A stretch of DNA of 64,000 nt from an uncultured Roseovarius sp. GTDB taxonomy: Bacteria > Pseudomonadota > Alphaproteobacteria > Rhodobacterales > Rhodobacteraceae. Below are positions 8,736-17,125 of the stretch, piece by piece. The stretch's first letter is position 1; each line of letters starts with the position of its first letter. The position numbers were made by a program, and so were the translations under genes. The stretch covers positions 1,514,165-1,578,164 of the forward strand of contig CANMOU010000001.1 in the NCBI GenBank assembly GCA_947499555.1. Direction: 5' to 3'. The notes beneath the pieces are model-generated. The model was not told the origin of the DNA. It was given only the letters and a program-made list of their open reading frames with translations, and did not search any database.

Positions 8736-11700
8736 TCATTCCCACACATCACCAAGCGCCGCATTGCACCGCCCACAAGTGCCCGGATGCGCATGGCGGC
8801 CCACATCGGGCAGGATCTTCCAGCACCGCTGACATTTCTCGCCATCGGCCTTCTGGAACACCACAGTCACCCCATCCACCTCCGGCAGGCGGAACGCCTC
8901 CGCCGGGCTGGGATCACCGGTCAAAGACACGGCAGACGTGATGCAAATATCCTCAAAAGCGACCGATTTGAGCACGCCAAGCAGCGCCTCATCGCGCACA
9001 TGCACCGTTGGGGCCGCCTCCAAAGACGCGCCAATCACCTTATCGGTTCGCTGCACTTCCAAAGCCGCTGTGACCACGCGCCGCGCGCGCCGGATCTCGG
9101 CCCATTTCGCCGCCAGTGGCTCATCCAGCCAGTCTTTCGGCGTCTCGGGAATATCCTCCAGATGGACGGAACTCTCCTCGCCTGGGAACCGCTCCAGCCA
9201 GACCTCTTCCATGGTAAAGACCAGCACCGGCGCAAGCCAGGTGGTCAGCCGGTGGAACAGGATGTCCATCACCGTGCGCGCCGCGCGCCGCTCTGCCGTG
9301 TCGCCATCGCAATAGAGCACATCCTTACGGATATCGAAGTAAAACGCGCTGAGTTCTACGGTGCAGAAGTTGAACAGTGCCTGAAACACCCCTTGGAAAT
9401 CATAAGCCGAATAGCCCGTTCGCACCCGGTGATCGAGCTCCGCGAGACGGTGCAACACCCAACGCTCCAATTCCGGCATCTCCGACGGCTCAACGCGATC
9501 ACTCTCGCCGAAATGGCTCAGCGCCCCGAGCATAAACCGCATCATGTTGCGCAACCGGCGATAGCTGTCGGCGGTCCCTTTCAGGATCTCCGGCCCGATG
9601 CGCTGGTCATTGGTGTAATCGGTCTGCGCCACCCAAAGTCGCAGAATATCCGCGCCGTATTGCTTCACGACCTCCTCGGGCACAATCGTGTTGTCCAGGG
9701 ATTTGGACATCTTGTTACCCTTCTCATCAAGCGTGAACCCGTGGGTCAGCACGCCCCGATAAGGTGCGCGTCCGATGGTGCCACAGGCCTGCAGCATGGA
9801 GGAATGAAACCACCCGCGATGCTGGTCGGTGCCCTCCAGATATAGGTCCGCCAGACCATCCTCAGAGCCATCTTCCCGATCCCGCAGCACAAAGGCATGG
9901 GTCGAACCACTATCGAACCACACGTCTAGAATATCGTCGACCTTGTCCCACTCATCGGGGTTGTAATCATTGCCAAGAAACCGCTCCTTCGCACCGGGCT
10001 TGTACCAGGCATCGGCACCCTCTTCCTCAAACGCATCGAGAATCCGCGCATTCACCGCCTCATCCCGCAAGAGGTAATCCGGATCGGTCGGCAAAGCCCC
10101 CTTCTTGGTGAAGCATGTCAAAGGCACACCCCAGGCCCGCTGCCGCGACAGCACCCAGTCGGGCCGCGCCTCGATCATCGAATAAAGCCGGTTGCGCCCG
10201 GTCTTGGGCGTCCATTCCACCAGCGCGTCGATGGATTTTAGCGCCCGCTCCCGGATCGTCGCGCCGAACTCATCCTGCCCATCACCCACAACCTTATCCA
10301 CGGCCGCAAACCATTGCGGCGTGTTGCGATAGATGATCGGCGCCTTGGAGCGCCAGGAATGCGGGTAAGAGTGCTTGATCTTGCCCCGCGCCAGAAGCCC
10401 GCCGACCTCAACCAGCTTGTTGATGACCGCGGTATTGGCATCCCCCTCCTTGCCTTTGCGGCTCAGGATATAGGTGCCGCCAAAGAACGGCAGATCCGGG
10501 CGGAAAGATCCGTCATCCATCACGTTATAGGTGATGACCTGCTCCAGCATGCCCAGATCACGGTAAAGCTCATATTCCTCCATCCCGTGGGACGGAGCGC
10601 AATGGACAAACCCCGTGCCTTCTTCGTCGGTAACAAAGTCAGCCGCGCGGAAATCGCGGAGGTCGTCCCATTCGCCATTGGACCCTTCGGAACCTGCGAG
10701 GGGGTGAGAAAGCGAAAGGCTGGACAACTCATCCGCACTCACATCCCGTACCCGCGTCCACTGCCCGTCTTCCAGACGCGCACGGGTCATCACATCACCC
10801 GCCAGCTTGTCTGCAAGGATGAACTTATCACCCACAGAAGCCCAGCATTCCTCGGGCGTACCTGTGACTTCGTAAAGGCCATAGGAGATGTCCGCTCCAT
10901 AGACGACCGCCTTGTTGGACGGGATGGTCCAGGGAGTTGTGGTCCAGATGACAACGCTTGCGCCGATCAAATCTTCGCTGATTTGGGGTCTGATAGGGTT
11001 CTGCTGAGCTTCAGAAGAAGATTGGAACTTAATCCCTTCGCTCGACCAAAACTCGGCATCAACAACCCCAAACTTCACCCAAACTGTAAAGCTCTCCTTG
11101 TCATGGTACTCCACCTCCGCCTCGGCCAGCGCGGTCTGCTCAATGGGCGACCACATCACCGGCTTTGACCCCTGATAGAGTGTCCCATTCATCAGGAATT
11201 TCTGGAATTCCTCCGCGATGATCCGCTCGGACCGGTAATCCATCGTGATATAGGGCTTCGACCAGCGCCCGGTCACACCCAGCCGCTTGAACTCCTCACG
11301 CTGGATGTCGATCCAGCCCTCGGCGAACTTCCGGCATTCCTGCCGGAAATCGACCACGTCCACCTGATCCTTGTTCTGCCCCTTGGCGCGGTATTGTTCT
11401 TCGATCTTCCACTCGATGGGAAGCCCGTGACAATCCCAGCCCGGGATATAGCGCGCATCACGGCCCATCATCTGCTGGGACCGCACCACCATGTCCTTCA
11501 GGATCTTGTTGAGCGCATGCCCGATATGCAGATGCCCGTTCGCATAGGGCGGTCCATCATGCAGCGTGAACGGCTCCCGTCCTTCCGCCTTGTCGCGCAA
11601 ACGCTTGTAAACACGCAGCTTATTCCACCGCTCAAGCCAGTCCGGCTCGCGCTTGGGCAGGCCCGCGCGCATCGGAAACTCGGTCTGCGGCAGGTTCAGC

Positions 11701-11744
11701 GTGTCTTTGTAATCGGGTGTCGTATCGGTCGTGTCGGCGCACAT
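8736..11744 (-). CDS. ileS: Isoleucyl-tRNA synthetase
   Basis: A 1002-residue class I aminoacyl-tRNA synthetase that charges tRNA-Ile. The HIGH motif is in PPYANGHLHIGHALNKILKD (about residue 65), the KMSKS motif is in GNKMSKSLDN, and the C-terminus carries a zinc finger CQRCW ... CGRCN. WDCHGLPIEWKIE and the editing-domain region TTPWTIPSNKAV are also clear. The start at 11744 (MCADTTDT...) is chosen over an upstream in-frame ATG because the N-terminal extension looks non-coding. The long editing domain insertion means several long antisense open frames lie inside this gene; none is credible. Confidence 0.97.
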   Translation of the reverse strand: MCADTTDTTPDYKDTLNLPQTEFPMRAGLPKREPDWLERWNKLRVYKRLRDKAEGREPFTLHDGPPYANGHLHIGHALNKILKDMVVRSQQMMGRDARYIPGWDCHGLPIEWKIEEQYRAKGQNKDQVDVVDFRQECRKFAEGWIDIQREEFKRLGVTGRWSKPYITMDYRSERIIAEEFQKFLMNGTLYQGSKPVMWSPIEQTALAEAEVEYHDKESFTVWVKFGVVDAEFWSSEGIKFQSSSEAQQNPIRPQISEDLIGASVVIWTTTPWTIPSNKAVVYGADISYGLYEVTGTPEECWASVGDKFILADKLAGDVMTRARLEDGQWTRVRDVSADELSSLSLSHPLAGSEGSNGEWDDLRDFRAADFVTDEEGTGFVHCAPSHGMEEYELYRDLGMLEQVITYNVMDDGSFRPDLPFFGGTYILSRKGKEGDANTAVINKLVEVGGLLARGKIKHSYPHSWRSKAPIIYRNTPQWFAAVDKVVGDGQDEFGATIRERALKSIDALVEWTPKTGRNRLYSMIEARPDWVLSRQRAWGVPLTCFTKKGALPTDPDYLLRDEAVNARILDAFEEEGADAWYKPGAKERFLGNDYNPDEWDKVDDILDVWFDSGSTHAFVLRDREDGSEDGLADLYLEGTDQHRGWFHSSMLQACGTIGRAPYRGVLTHGFTLDEKGNKMSKSLDNTIVPEEVVKQYGADILRLWVAQTDYTNDQRIGPEILKGTADSYRRLRNMMRFMLGALSHFGESDRVEPSEMPELERWVLHRLAELDHRVRTGYSAYDFQGVFQALFNFCTVELSAFYFDIRKDVLYCDGDTAERRAARTVMDILFHRLTTWLAPVLVFTMEEVWLERFPGEESSVHLEDIPETPKDWLDEPLAAKWAEIRRARRVVTAALEVQRTDKVIGASLEAAPTVHVRDEALLGVLKSVAFEDICITSAVSLTGDPSPAEAFRLPEVDGVTVVFQKADGEKCQRCWKILPDVGRHAHPGTCGRCNAALGDVWE

Positions 11745-11992
11745 CGGATGCGTCCTTTTCGTCGTCAGGTGTCTTGGAAAATCAGGGGGCGGCGCGGAGT
11801 TCCAAACGCCTTGTCCCGGCGGCTCACGTCTCTCAGAGCGCCGGGCATATAATTCGAATAATGATGGCCTGTGCATACATCATGAGGCGGTTATAGGCAG
11901 GGGCGAAGGTGGGGGCAAGAATGAATGCGGGGGCTTGAAAAGAGCAAAAGCCGTTCTGCGAACCCCCAGCCCGGAATCAAGCGCGAAGCGCG

Positions 11993-12131
11993 CCGGGCCA
12001 GCGACGGCCCGTCCGGCGGGCTGGCGCTTTGTCAACGCACGTGCTCAAGTCGGATCGAAGAGGGTTCTGGCAGCCATAAACGACACAGAACATCTGTAAG
12101 AGCGCCATCCCACGGGCCGCCGCTGGCCCGG
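11993..12131. repeat. Inverted repeat pair between the GST and ileS genes
   Basis: The 388-base gap 11745-12132 contains no gene. It holds a 20-base GC-rich sequence at 11993-12012 and its inverted copy at 12112-12131, matching at 19 of 20 positions. The right arm ends one base from the GST stop codon. The left arm is also part of its own hairpin, with GCCAGC (11998-12003) facing GCTGGC further on. The pair may act as a terminator for the GST gene, or be a REP-like dispersed repeat; the ileS promoter must also lie here but no clear -35/-10 is visible. Confidence 0.6.
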
Positions 12132-12132
12132 C

Positions 12133-12750
12133 TTAGCCCCCATACACCGTCCGCACACTCTCCCGCTCCGCCACCGCACCCGCAATCCGCGCCACGTTCG
12201 GAAACGCCCCCAACTTCGGATGCGCCTTGGCCTCACTCAACCACGTCGTCAGCATGTAAAGATAAATATCCGCGGCACTGAACGTCTCCCCCAGAACCCA
12301 GGGCCCGTCACCAATCTGCGCGTCAATAACTCCCCAGCTTTCCCGCAACCGCCGGCATCCCCGTCGCGCTGCATCGTCCTGTAGTGCCGCATCCTCCACA
12401 AACCGGTCCGGATAATAGGTCTGCTGATACGCGGTCTGAACGGTGTTGGAAAAATAGACCAACGTCTGCAGGAACACCCCGCGCTCCGCTGCATCCACCG
12501 CAGGCGCCAACACGGCCTCAGGGTGACGATCACACAGATACACAGTGATTGCCGCCGCCTCATACATCGCCCCGCCGTCCCAGAGCAGAACCGGCACCCA
12601 GCCATTCGGATTGACTGCCAGCTGCTGTGCCGGGCGCGGTATGTCTCGGTCAATCGAAGTGTCGAGCAGCTCATACGGCACACCGATCTCTTCCAAGAGC
12701 ACCCGCACCCCCATCGAAGCACTGCCATCGGCATAATAGAGTTTGTACAT
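12133..12750 (-). CDS. Glutathione S-transferase family protein
   Basis: A 205-residue GST: N-terminal thioredoxin fold (YKLYYADGSASMGVRVLLEE, with the cis-Pro motif in NGWVPVLLWDGGAMYEAAAI) and an all-helical C-terminal domain (FSAADIYLYMLTTWLSEAKAH supplies the N-cap aspartate motif). The serine in GSAS is the likely glutathione-activating residue. I use the ATG at 12750; an ATG four codons upstream is possible. Divergent from the PPOX flavoprotein across a 55-base gap. Substrate unknown. Confidence 0.88.
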   Translation of the reverse strand: MYKLYYADGSASMGVRVLLEEIGVPYELLDTSIDRDIPRPAQQLAVNPNGWVPVLLWDGGAMYEAAAITVYLCDRHPEAVLAPAVDAAERGVFLQTLVYFSNTVQTAYQQTYYPDRFVEDAALQDDAARRGCRRLRESWGVIDAQIGDGPWVLGETFSAADIYLYMLTTWLSEAKAHPKLGAFPNVARIAGAVAERESVRTVYGG

Positions 12751-12805
12751 CGGGCCCCTCATCGGTCAGACTATTCCTGACCAAACTCTCACGCAAAGAA
12801 CCACC

Positions 12806-13435
12806 ATGTACCAGCCCAAAGACATCGTCACCTCCATCGACCAGATCTATGCCGACATGCGCCGCCCCTATGACAGCCAGGTGGGTAAATTTATCGACCA
12901 TGTGGATGACATCGTGCGTGTTTGGATCGAGAACTCCACCTTCCTGACCATGGCCACGGTCGACAAAGCGGGCAACATGGATGTCTCGCCCAAAGGCGAC
13001 CCGGCGGGGTTTGTCAAAGTGCTTGACCGCAAGACGCTGGCTATCCCCGACCGACCCGGCAATCACCGCTATGACGGGTTTCAGAACATTTTCGAGACCG
13101 GGCGTGTGGGGTTGATCTTTTTCGTGCCGCACCGGACCGAGGTCGTCCGCGTTAACGGAAGCGCGGTGGTTATCCGCGACATGGACGTGCGAGAGCAATG
13201 CGCCATCAAAGGCCGCGTGCCGGATTTCGCCGTCATCGTGACCGTGGAAGAGGCGTTTTATCACTGCGGCAAGGCGGTGATCCGCTCTCGCCTTTGGCAG
13301 GCGGATGCTCATCCCAAGCCCGACCTTCCCACTTATGCCGAGGCGCTGATTGCCCATGGCGAGTTGGAGACTGATTTCGACGAGCTGACGGCCCATTTGC
13401 GCAACAATGAAGAAAACCGTCTTTACGACGAATGA
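12806..13435 (+). CDS. Pyridoxamine 5'-phosphate oxidase-family FMN protein
   Basis: A 209-residue split-barrel flavoprotein. FLTMATVDKAGNMDVSPKGD (about residues 47-66) is the FMN-binding core seen in the MSMEG_1061-type PPOX subfamily, followed by IPDRPGNHRYDGFQNIFE and VGLIFFVP. This subfamily is short of the PdxH substrate residues, so it is more likely a general FMN/F420-type oxidoreductase than PdxH. The ATG at 12806 matches the family start; the frame is open upstream only into the divergent GST promoter. Confidence 0.85.
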   Translation: MYQPKDIVTSIDQIYADMRRPYDSQVGKFIDHVDDIVRVWIENSTFLTMATVDKAGNMDVSPKGDPAGFVKVLDRKTLAIPDRPGNHRYDGFQNIFETGRVGLIFFVPHRTEVVRVNGSAVVIRDMDVREQCAIKGRVPDFAVIVTVEEAFYHCGKAVIRSRLWQADAHPKPDLPTYAEALIAHGELETDFDELTAHLRNNEENRLYDE

Positions 13436-13477
13436 AGCCGCCGCCCGCTGCATTAAACCGCGTTAATAGCGACATCC

Positions 13478-13521
13478 GCACCGACGCAATACCGACGTAA
13501 TACCGACGTGATACCGACATG
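13478..13521. repeat. Four tandem 11-bp repeats (core ACCGAC)
   Basis: Four head-to-tail 11-base units read GCACCGACGCA, ATACCGACGTA, ATACCGACGTG and ATACCGACATG, with a fifth weaker copy (ATAGCGACATC) at 13466-13476. They lie in the convergent gap between the PPOX gene and the reductase fusion. The period is close to one DNA helical turn. Confidence 0.8.
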
Positions 13522-13565
13522 CGGTTTTCCCGCAAAATCAGCGTGTTAACCCTGATTCTCGGCTG

Positions 13566-15176
13566 TCAGGCGTTGACATGCTCCCAAACCTTGGAAATCA
13601 CCACGGATCCCTCGCCCACGGCCGAGGCCACCCGCTTGACCGACCCGGCCCTCACATCGCCCACAGCGAAGATGCCAGGCGCAGACGTCGCATAAGGAGA
13701 GTCTGCTCCAACCTCCTTGCCGGTCATCACAAACCCGGCCTCATCAAGGCTCACCAGGCCTGACAGCCAGTCAGTGTTTGGTGCCGCACCCACCATGATG
13801 AAAAGCGCCCTTGTGGGCGCTTCCCGCTCTACTCCCTGGCCTTTCAGGGTCAGGGCCTCAAGTTGGTTTTCCCCCTTTAAAGCAGAGACTTGCGTCTGAT
13901 AATGGATCGTGATCCGAGGGTCTGCCTCAAGGCGGCTCGAGAGATAGTCGGACATGCTATGGGCCAGGCTTTCCCCGCGCACAAGAAGGTGCACATGATT
14001 GGCGCTGCGCGACAGATACATGGCGGCCTGCCCTGCCGAATTGCCCCCGCCAATCACATACACATCTGTGTTCCGGCAATAGCGCGCTTCGGTCTCGGTC
14101 GCCGCGTAATACACACCCGCGCCCTCCAGCTCTTCCAGACACTCCAAGGGCAGTCGGCGGTATTGAACACCAGTGGCCACAACCACCGCCCGCGCGCAGG
14201 TTTTCTTATTGTTATCAAAGGTTACGCAATAGGTTCCGTCATCCAGCCTTTCCAGAGACCGAGCCCGAACCGGCATCGCAAAGCGGGTGCCAAACTTCAT
14301 CGCCTGCACCTCCCCACGCCACACGAGATCTCCGCCGGAAATCCCGGTCGGGAAGCCCATGTAATTCTCAATCCGGCTTGACGTACCGGCCTGCCCGCCT
14401 ATCGCGGTATCTTCCACCACCAGCGCCGTCAGACCTTCCGCCCCGGCATAGACCGCTGCGGCAACACCTGCCGGGCCACCACCGACGATCAGCACGTCAA
14501 ACACCTCGCCTTCCGCCAACTCAAGACACAGCCCAAACTCTTCGGCGATCTTGGCAGGTGTGGGGTTTTCAATGACCTTGTTTTTCCCAATGATAACAGC
14601 AGGTTTATCTGCCGGAATTCGACAGACATCCGCCTCCTCCTGAGCTTCATCGGAACTGAGATCGACCGATCGGAAGGGCAGTTTGTTGCGGGCGGCGAAG
14701 GAAGCGATGCGCCGAATATCGCGATCCTGATCGGCGCCGATCAATACAAGTGCACTGCTTGATTCATCCACCATACGGCGGCGACGCGCGGCAAAAACGG
14801 TGATGATAATATCGCTCATCTCCGGGATCTCTGACATAAGGCGCAGCATGTCCTCCCGGTCCACGGCAAGGATCTTGACGTCTTCAATTGCCTGAAGCGG
14901 CATGATGAAACGCCCGCCACTCAGAAATGATATGTCGCCAAGAAATTGAGTGGGGCCAATGTTGTGCGGCAGAAAAGGCTTGCGCGTTCGGGGATCCAGC
15001 ACCTCGATCCGACCTTTGAGAACATACATGAAGCGGTTCATTTCATCGCCGATTTCTTCGACAATCTCCCCTTTCTTGAACGTAATGACTTCACCCACGG
15101 CGTGAAGGGCTTCCACATGCGAGTCATGCAGCGGCGTGCGCTGCATCTGTGCCAGATCAGGGGCAAGTCGTTCCAT
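13566..15176 (-). CDS. Cyclic nucleotide-binding domain fused to thioredoxin reductase-like flavoprotein
   Basis: A 536-residue fusion. Residues about 20-140 form a CRP-type cyclic nucleotide-binding domain (EEIGDEMNRFMYVLKGRIEVLD ... FLGDISFLSGG). A linker with a thioredoxin-like look follows, then a two-dinucleotide-fold reductase (FAD site VGGGPAGVAAAVYAG, NAD(P) site VIGGGNSAGQAAMYLSR, C-terminal GIFAVGDVRAGSVKRVASAVGEG). The usual redox pair CxxC of thioredoxin reductase is replaced by AATE in VYYAATETEARYC, so it cannot reduce thioredoxin in the standard way. Start ATG at 15176 has AGGAG six bases upstream. Divergent from a truncated haemoglobin gene. Confidence 0.88.
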   Translation of the reverse strand: MERLAPDLAQMQRTPLHDSHVEALHAVGEVITFKKGEIVEEIGDEMNRFMYVLKGRIEVLDPRTRKPFLPHNIGPTQFLGDISFLSGGRFIMPLQAIEDVKILAVDREDMLRLMSEIPEMSDIIITVFAARRRRMVDESSSALVLIGADQDRDIRRIASFAARNKLPFRSVDLSSDEAQEEADVCRIPADKPAVIIGKNKVIENPTPAKIAEEFGLCLELAEGEVFDVLIVGGGPAGVAAAVYAGAEGLTALVVEDTAIGGQAGTSSRIENYMGFPTGISGGDLVWRGEVQAMKFGTRFAMPVRARSLERLDDGTYCVTFDNNKKTCARAVVVATGVQYRRLPLECLEELEGAGVYYAATETEARYCRNTDVYVIGGGNSAGQAAMYLSRSANHVHLLVRGESLAHSMSDYLSSRLEADPRITIHYQTQVSALKGENQLEALTLKGQGVEREAPTRALFIMVGAAPNTDWLSGLVSLDEAGFVMTGKEVGADSPYATSAPGIFAVGDVRAGSVKRVASAVGEGSVVISKVWEHVNA

Positions 15177-15288
15177 GGCATTCTCCTGTCTTGGTCGCTT
15201 CACTTAGGCTTAGCGCCATTGGAACAGGTGGCAACGCCTGACGGTGCCAGAGATTGCAAATCCGTATGCATTTGGTCAAACTTTGGTC

Positions 15289-15723
15289 ATGAACACCAGC
15301 CTGCCACCCCGCTTCGACATCACCCGCGCTGAAATTGAGCGCGTCGTCGCGGCCTTCTATGAGGCCTGCCGCGCCCATCCCGGGTTGGGGCCGGTCTTTG
15401 CCATGCATGTGTCGGATTGGGACGCACATGAGGCCAAGGTGGCCGATTTCTGGGCCGGAACGATTTTGCATGAGCGCGGCTACAGCGGAAACGCGCTTGA
15501 GGCGCATGTGAACGCGGGGAATGTCCAGCCGGGGATGTTTTCGACCTGGCTGGATTTGTTCGACAATGTGCTGAAGGCCGAGCTGTCACCGCAGAAGGCC
15601 GCCGCGTGGTCTGCCCTGACGCACCGGATCGGGAAAACCTTGCGTGCTGGTGTGGTTGAGCGAAACACCTTGGAAGACGGCATTCCTAACCTGGGAAAAA
15701 CAGGCTTTTCTTCAAAAACTTAG
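15289..15723 (+). CDS. Group III truncated haemoglobin
   Basis: A 144-residue single-domain globin of the short 2-on-2 type. The pattern DITRAEIERVVAAFYEACRAHPGLGPVFAMHV (helices A-B/C-E) and the proximal-side stretch DFWAGTILHERGYSGNALEAHV fit group III (P-type) truncated haemoglobins, which bind O2/NO. No Shine-Dalgarno is visible before the ATG at 15289; instead two direct copies of TTTGGTCA precede and touch the start. Its stop overlaps the stop of the convergent TIGR01620-type gene. The divergent cyclic-nucleotide-domain reductase suggests a shared redox/NO-related role (inference). Confidence 0.85.
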   Translation: MNTSLPPRFDITRAEIERVVAAFYEACRAHPGLGPVFAMHVSDWDAHEAKVADFWAGTILHERGYSGNALEAHVNAGNVQPGMFSTWLDLFDNVLKAELSPQKAAAWSALTHRIGKTLRAGVVERNTLEDGIPNLGKTGFSSKT

Positions 15724-16718
15724 CCCTTGGAGAACAACCCGGTCAAAGCCCGCTGAACAAGCCGCGTCACCGAGGGGCGCTTGGCGACGGAAAAGGGCAA
15801 CGGTCGACACACCTCCATCGCTGCGACACCCACGCGCGCGGTCAGGGCGCCGTTCACGATCCCTTCACCGAACCGTCTCGACAGTTTGGACAGAACGCCA
15901 CCACCGGCAACCGCCCCGACAAGATCATCTCCAATTGCAACGGCGCCCGTCGCCACCAGATGGGTCATCACAGCGCGCGCCAGCCGCCAGCTGCCCAGTG
16001 TGCCCGACCGCCCGCCGTAGATTTCCGCGATACGCCGGATCATCCGCAGATTGGCTGTAAGTGCCGCGATCACATCGGCGAATGCCAAGGGCACCACGGC
16101 GGTGACCATCGCAACTTGCCGCGCTGCCGCTTCGATCTCGCGGGCCGCCGCCAGATCGAGGGGGTTCAAGATCTCCGTCTCCGCAAGCCCAAGAAGGCCC
16201 GCCGCATCCATCTGATCTGCTTCAAGCGACTGCACCCGGTCCCGTCCCCAACGCACATCCTCCCGACCAGCGTAAAGCCTGTCGAGGTCCCGCAAGACGC
16301 CCCGCGCCTCACCCAAGTCTGATGTGGCCAGCGCGGTTTCTGCACGGCGATGGAGACGGTCGATCCGTGCCAGCCTTGCAAAGGCCGCAAGCTCTCGCAA
16401 CACGAGCGCCAGACAAACGGCGGCGAACGCGATGATGAGGCCGGTGACAGCATAGCCAAGCACAGGGTTCTGAGCGAGGAGGCTTGTCACGAAATCCCAG
16501 GCAGAAATCGACACGACCGCCCCCAACAAGCTTAGCAGTAGCCCCCAGAAAAGTCGGGACAGCCGCGAAGGACGCCGCGCCGCCAGTGTCGCGATTGTGT
16601 GCATCGCACGGCCCTCGGGCGCAGCAACGGGCGCTGCATCCGGAACCGGAGGGACATCAGTGGGGCTTGGGGCCTTTGCGTCACCCTCTAAATCGAAAAG
16701 AACCGGACCTTTGCTCAT
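15720..16718 (-). CDS. TIGR01620/YcjF-type membrane protein (DUF697)
   Basis: A 332-residue membrane protein. A proline-rich N-terminus is followed by two transmembrane segments (LFWGLLLSLLGAVVSISAW near residue 53 and VTGLIIAFAAVCLALVL near residue 85), a charged helical region, then a DUF697 domain (LAFADVIAALTANLRMIRRIAEIYGG ... LSRRFGEGIVNGALTARVGVAAMEVCRPLPF). This family always accompanies YcjX-type GTPases, which is the case here: YcjX, GNAT and this gene overlap as an operon. The start at 16718 forms an ATGA overlap with the GNAT gene. Function in envelope stress is suspected only. Confidence 0.88.
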   Translation of the reverse strand: MSKGPVLFDLEGDAKAPSPTDVPPVPDAAPVAAPEGRAMHTIATLAARRPSRLSRLFWGLLLSLLGAVVSISAWDFVTSLLAQNPVLGYAVTGLIIAFAAVCLALVLRELAAFARLARIDRLHRRAETALATSDLGEARGVLRDLDRLYAGREDVRWGRDRVQSLEADQMDAAGLLGLAETEILNPLDLAAAREIEAAARQVAMVTAVVPLAFADVIAALTANLRMIRRIAEIYGGRSGTLGSWRLARAVMTHLVATGAVAIGDDLVGAVAGGGVLSKLSRRFGEGIVNGALTARVGVAAMEVCRPLPFSVAKRPSVTRLVQRALTGLFSKG

Positions 16719-17125
16719 GACAAGCTCCTGCGCTCGGGTGGCCAGACCATGAGGATATCCGACTGACCCCTGCCTTCGCGGCGTTTCTCCACAAATCCAT
16801 GGCGCGAATAAAACCGGCGCGCCTCGCGGTTGGTCTGGCGGACCCAGAGATCTATGGCGCCTGTCTGCATCTGCGCTTCCTGAAGCAGAATGCGCCCGAT
16901 GCCCGAGCCCTGCGCACGCGGATGCACATAAAGTGCATGCAACCGTCCGGCATCGCGCATGACAAATCCCGCCGGACCAGAGGCATCCGCAATCAACCTC
17001 ACCCAGCCGCGCATCGTCGCCTTGAGCATAACCCAAAGGTCTGAGGTACCGTCTGACGGATGGTGCGCCCACAAGATGCGCAAGAGCCAGGGCACATGCC
17101 AGATTTGGGCAACTTGCGATGTCAT
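16715..17125 (-). CDS. GNAT family N-acetyltransferase
   Basis: A 136-residue minimal GNAT. The acetyl-CoA loop is HPRAQGSGIGRILLQEA (about residue 72), followed by LWVRQTNREARRFYSRHGFVE. It lies between the YcjX-type and TIGR01620-type genes, overlapping both by four bases (ATGA on each side), so all three should be made together. The substrate is unknown. Confidence 0.88.
   Translation of the reverse strand: MTSQVAQIWHVPWLLRILWAHHPSDGTSDLWVMLKATMRGWVRLIADASGPAGFVMRDAGRLHALYVHPRAQGSGIGRILLQEAQMQTGAIDLWVRQTNREARRFYSRHGFVEKRREGRGQSDILMVWPPERRSLS

Noticed and set aside
8715-9845. 376-codon forward open frame
   Set aside because: Antisense to ileS; composition is Arg/His/Pro-rich as expected from the complement of a GC-rich gene.
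13466-13521. CRISPR array
   Set aside because: Units are 11 bases and contiguous with no spacers; no array with 24-40 base repeats and unique spacers was seen anywhere in the window.
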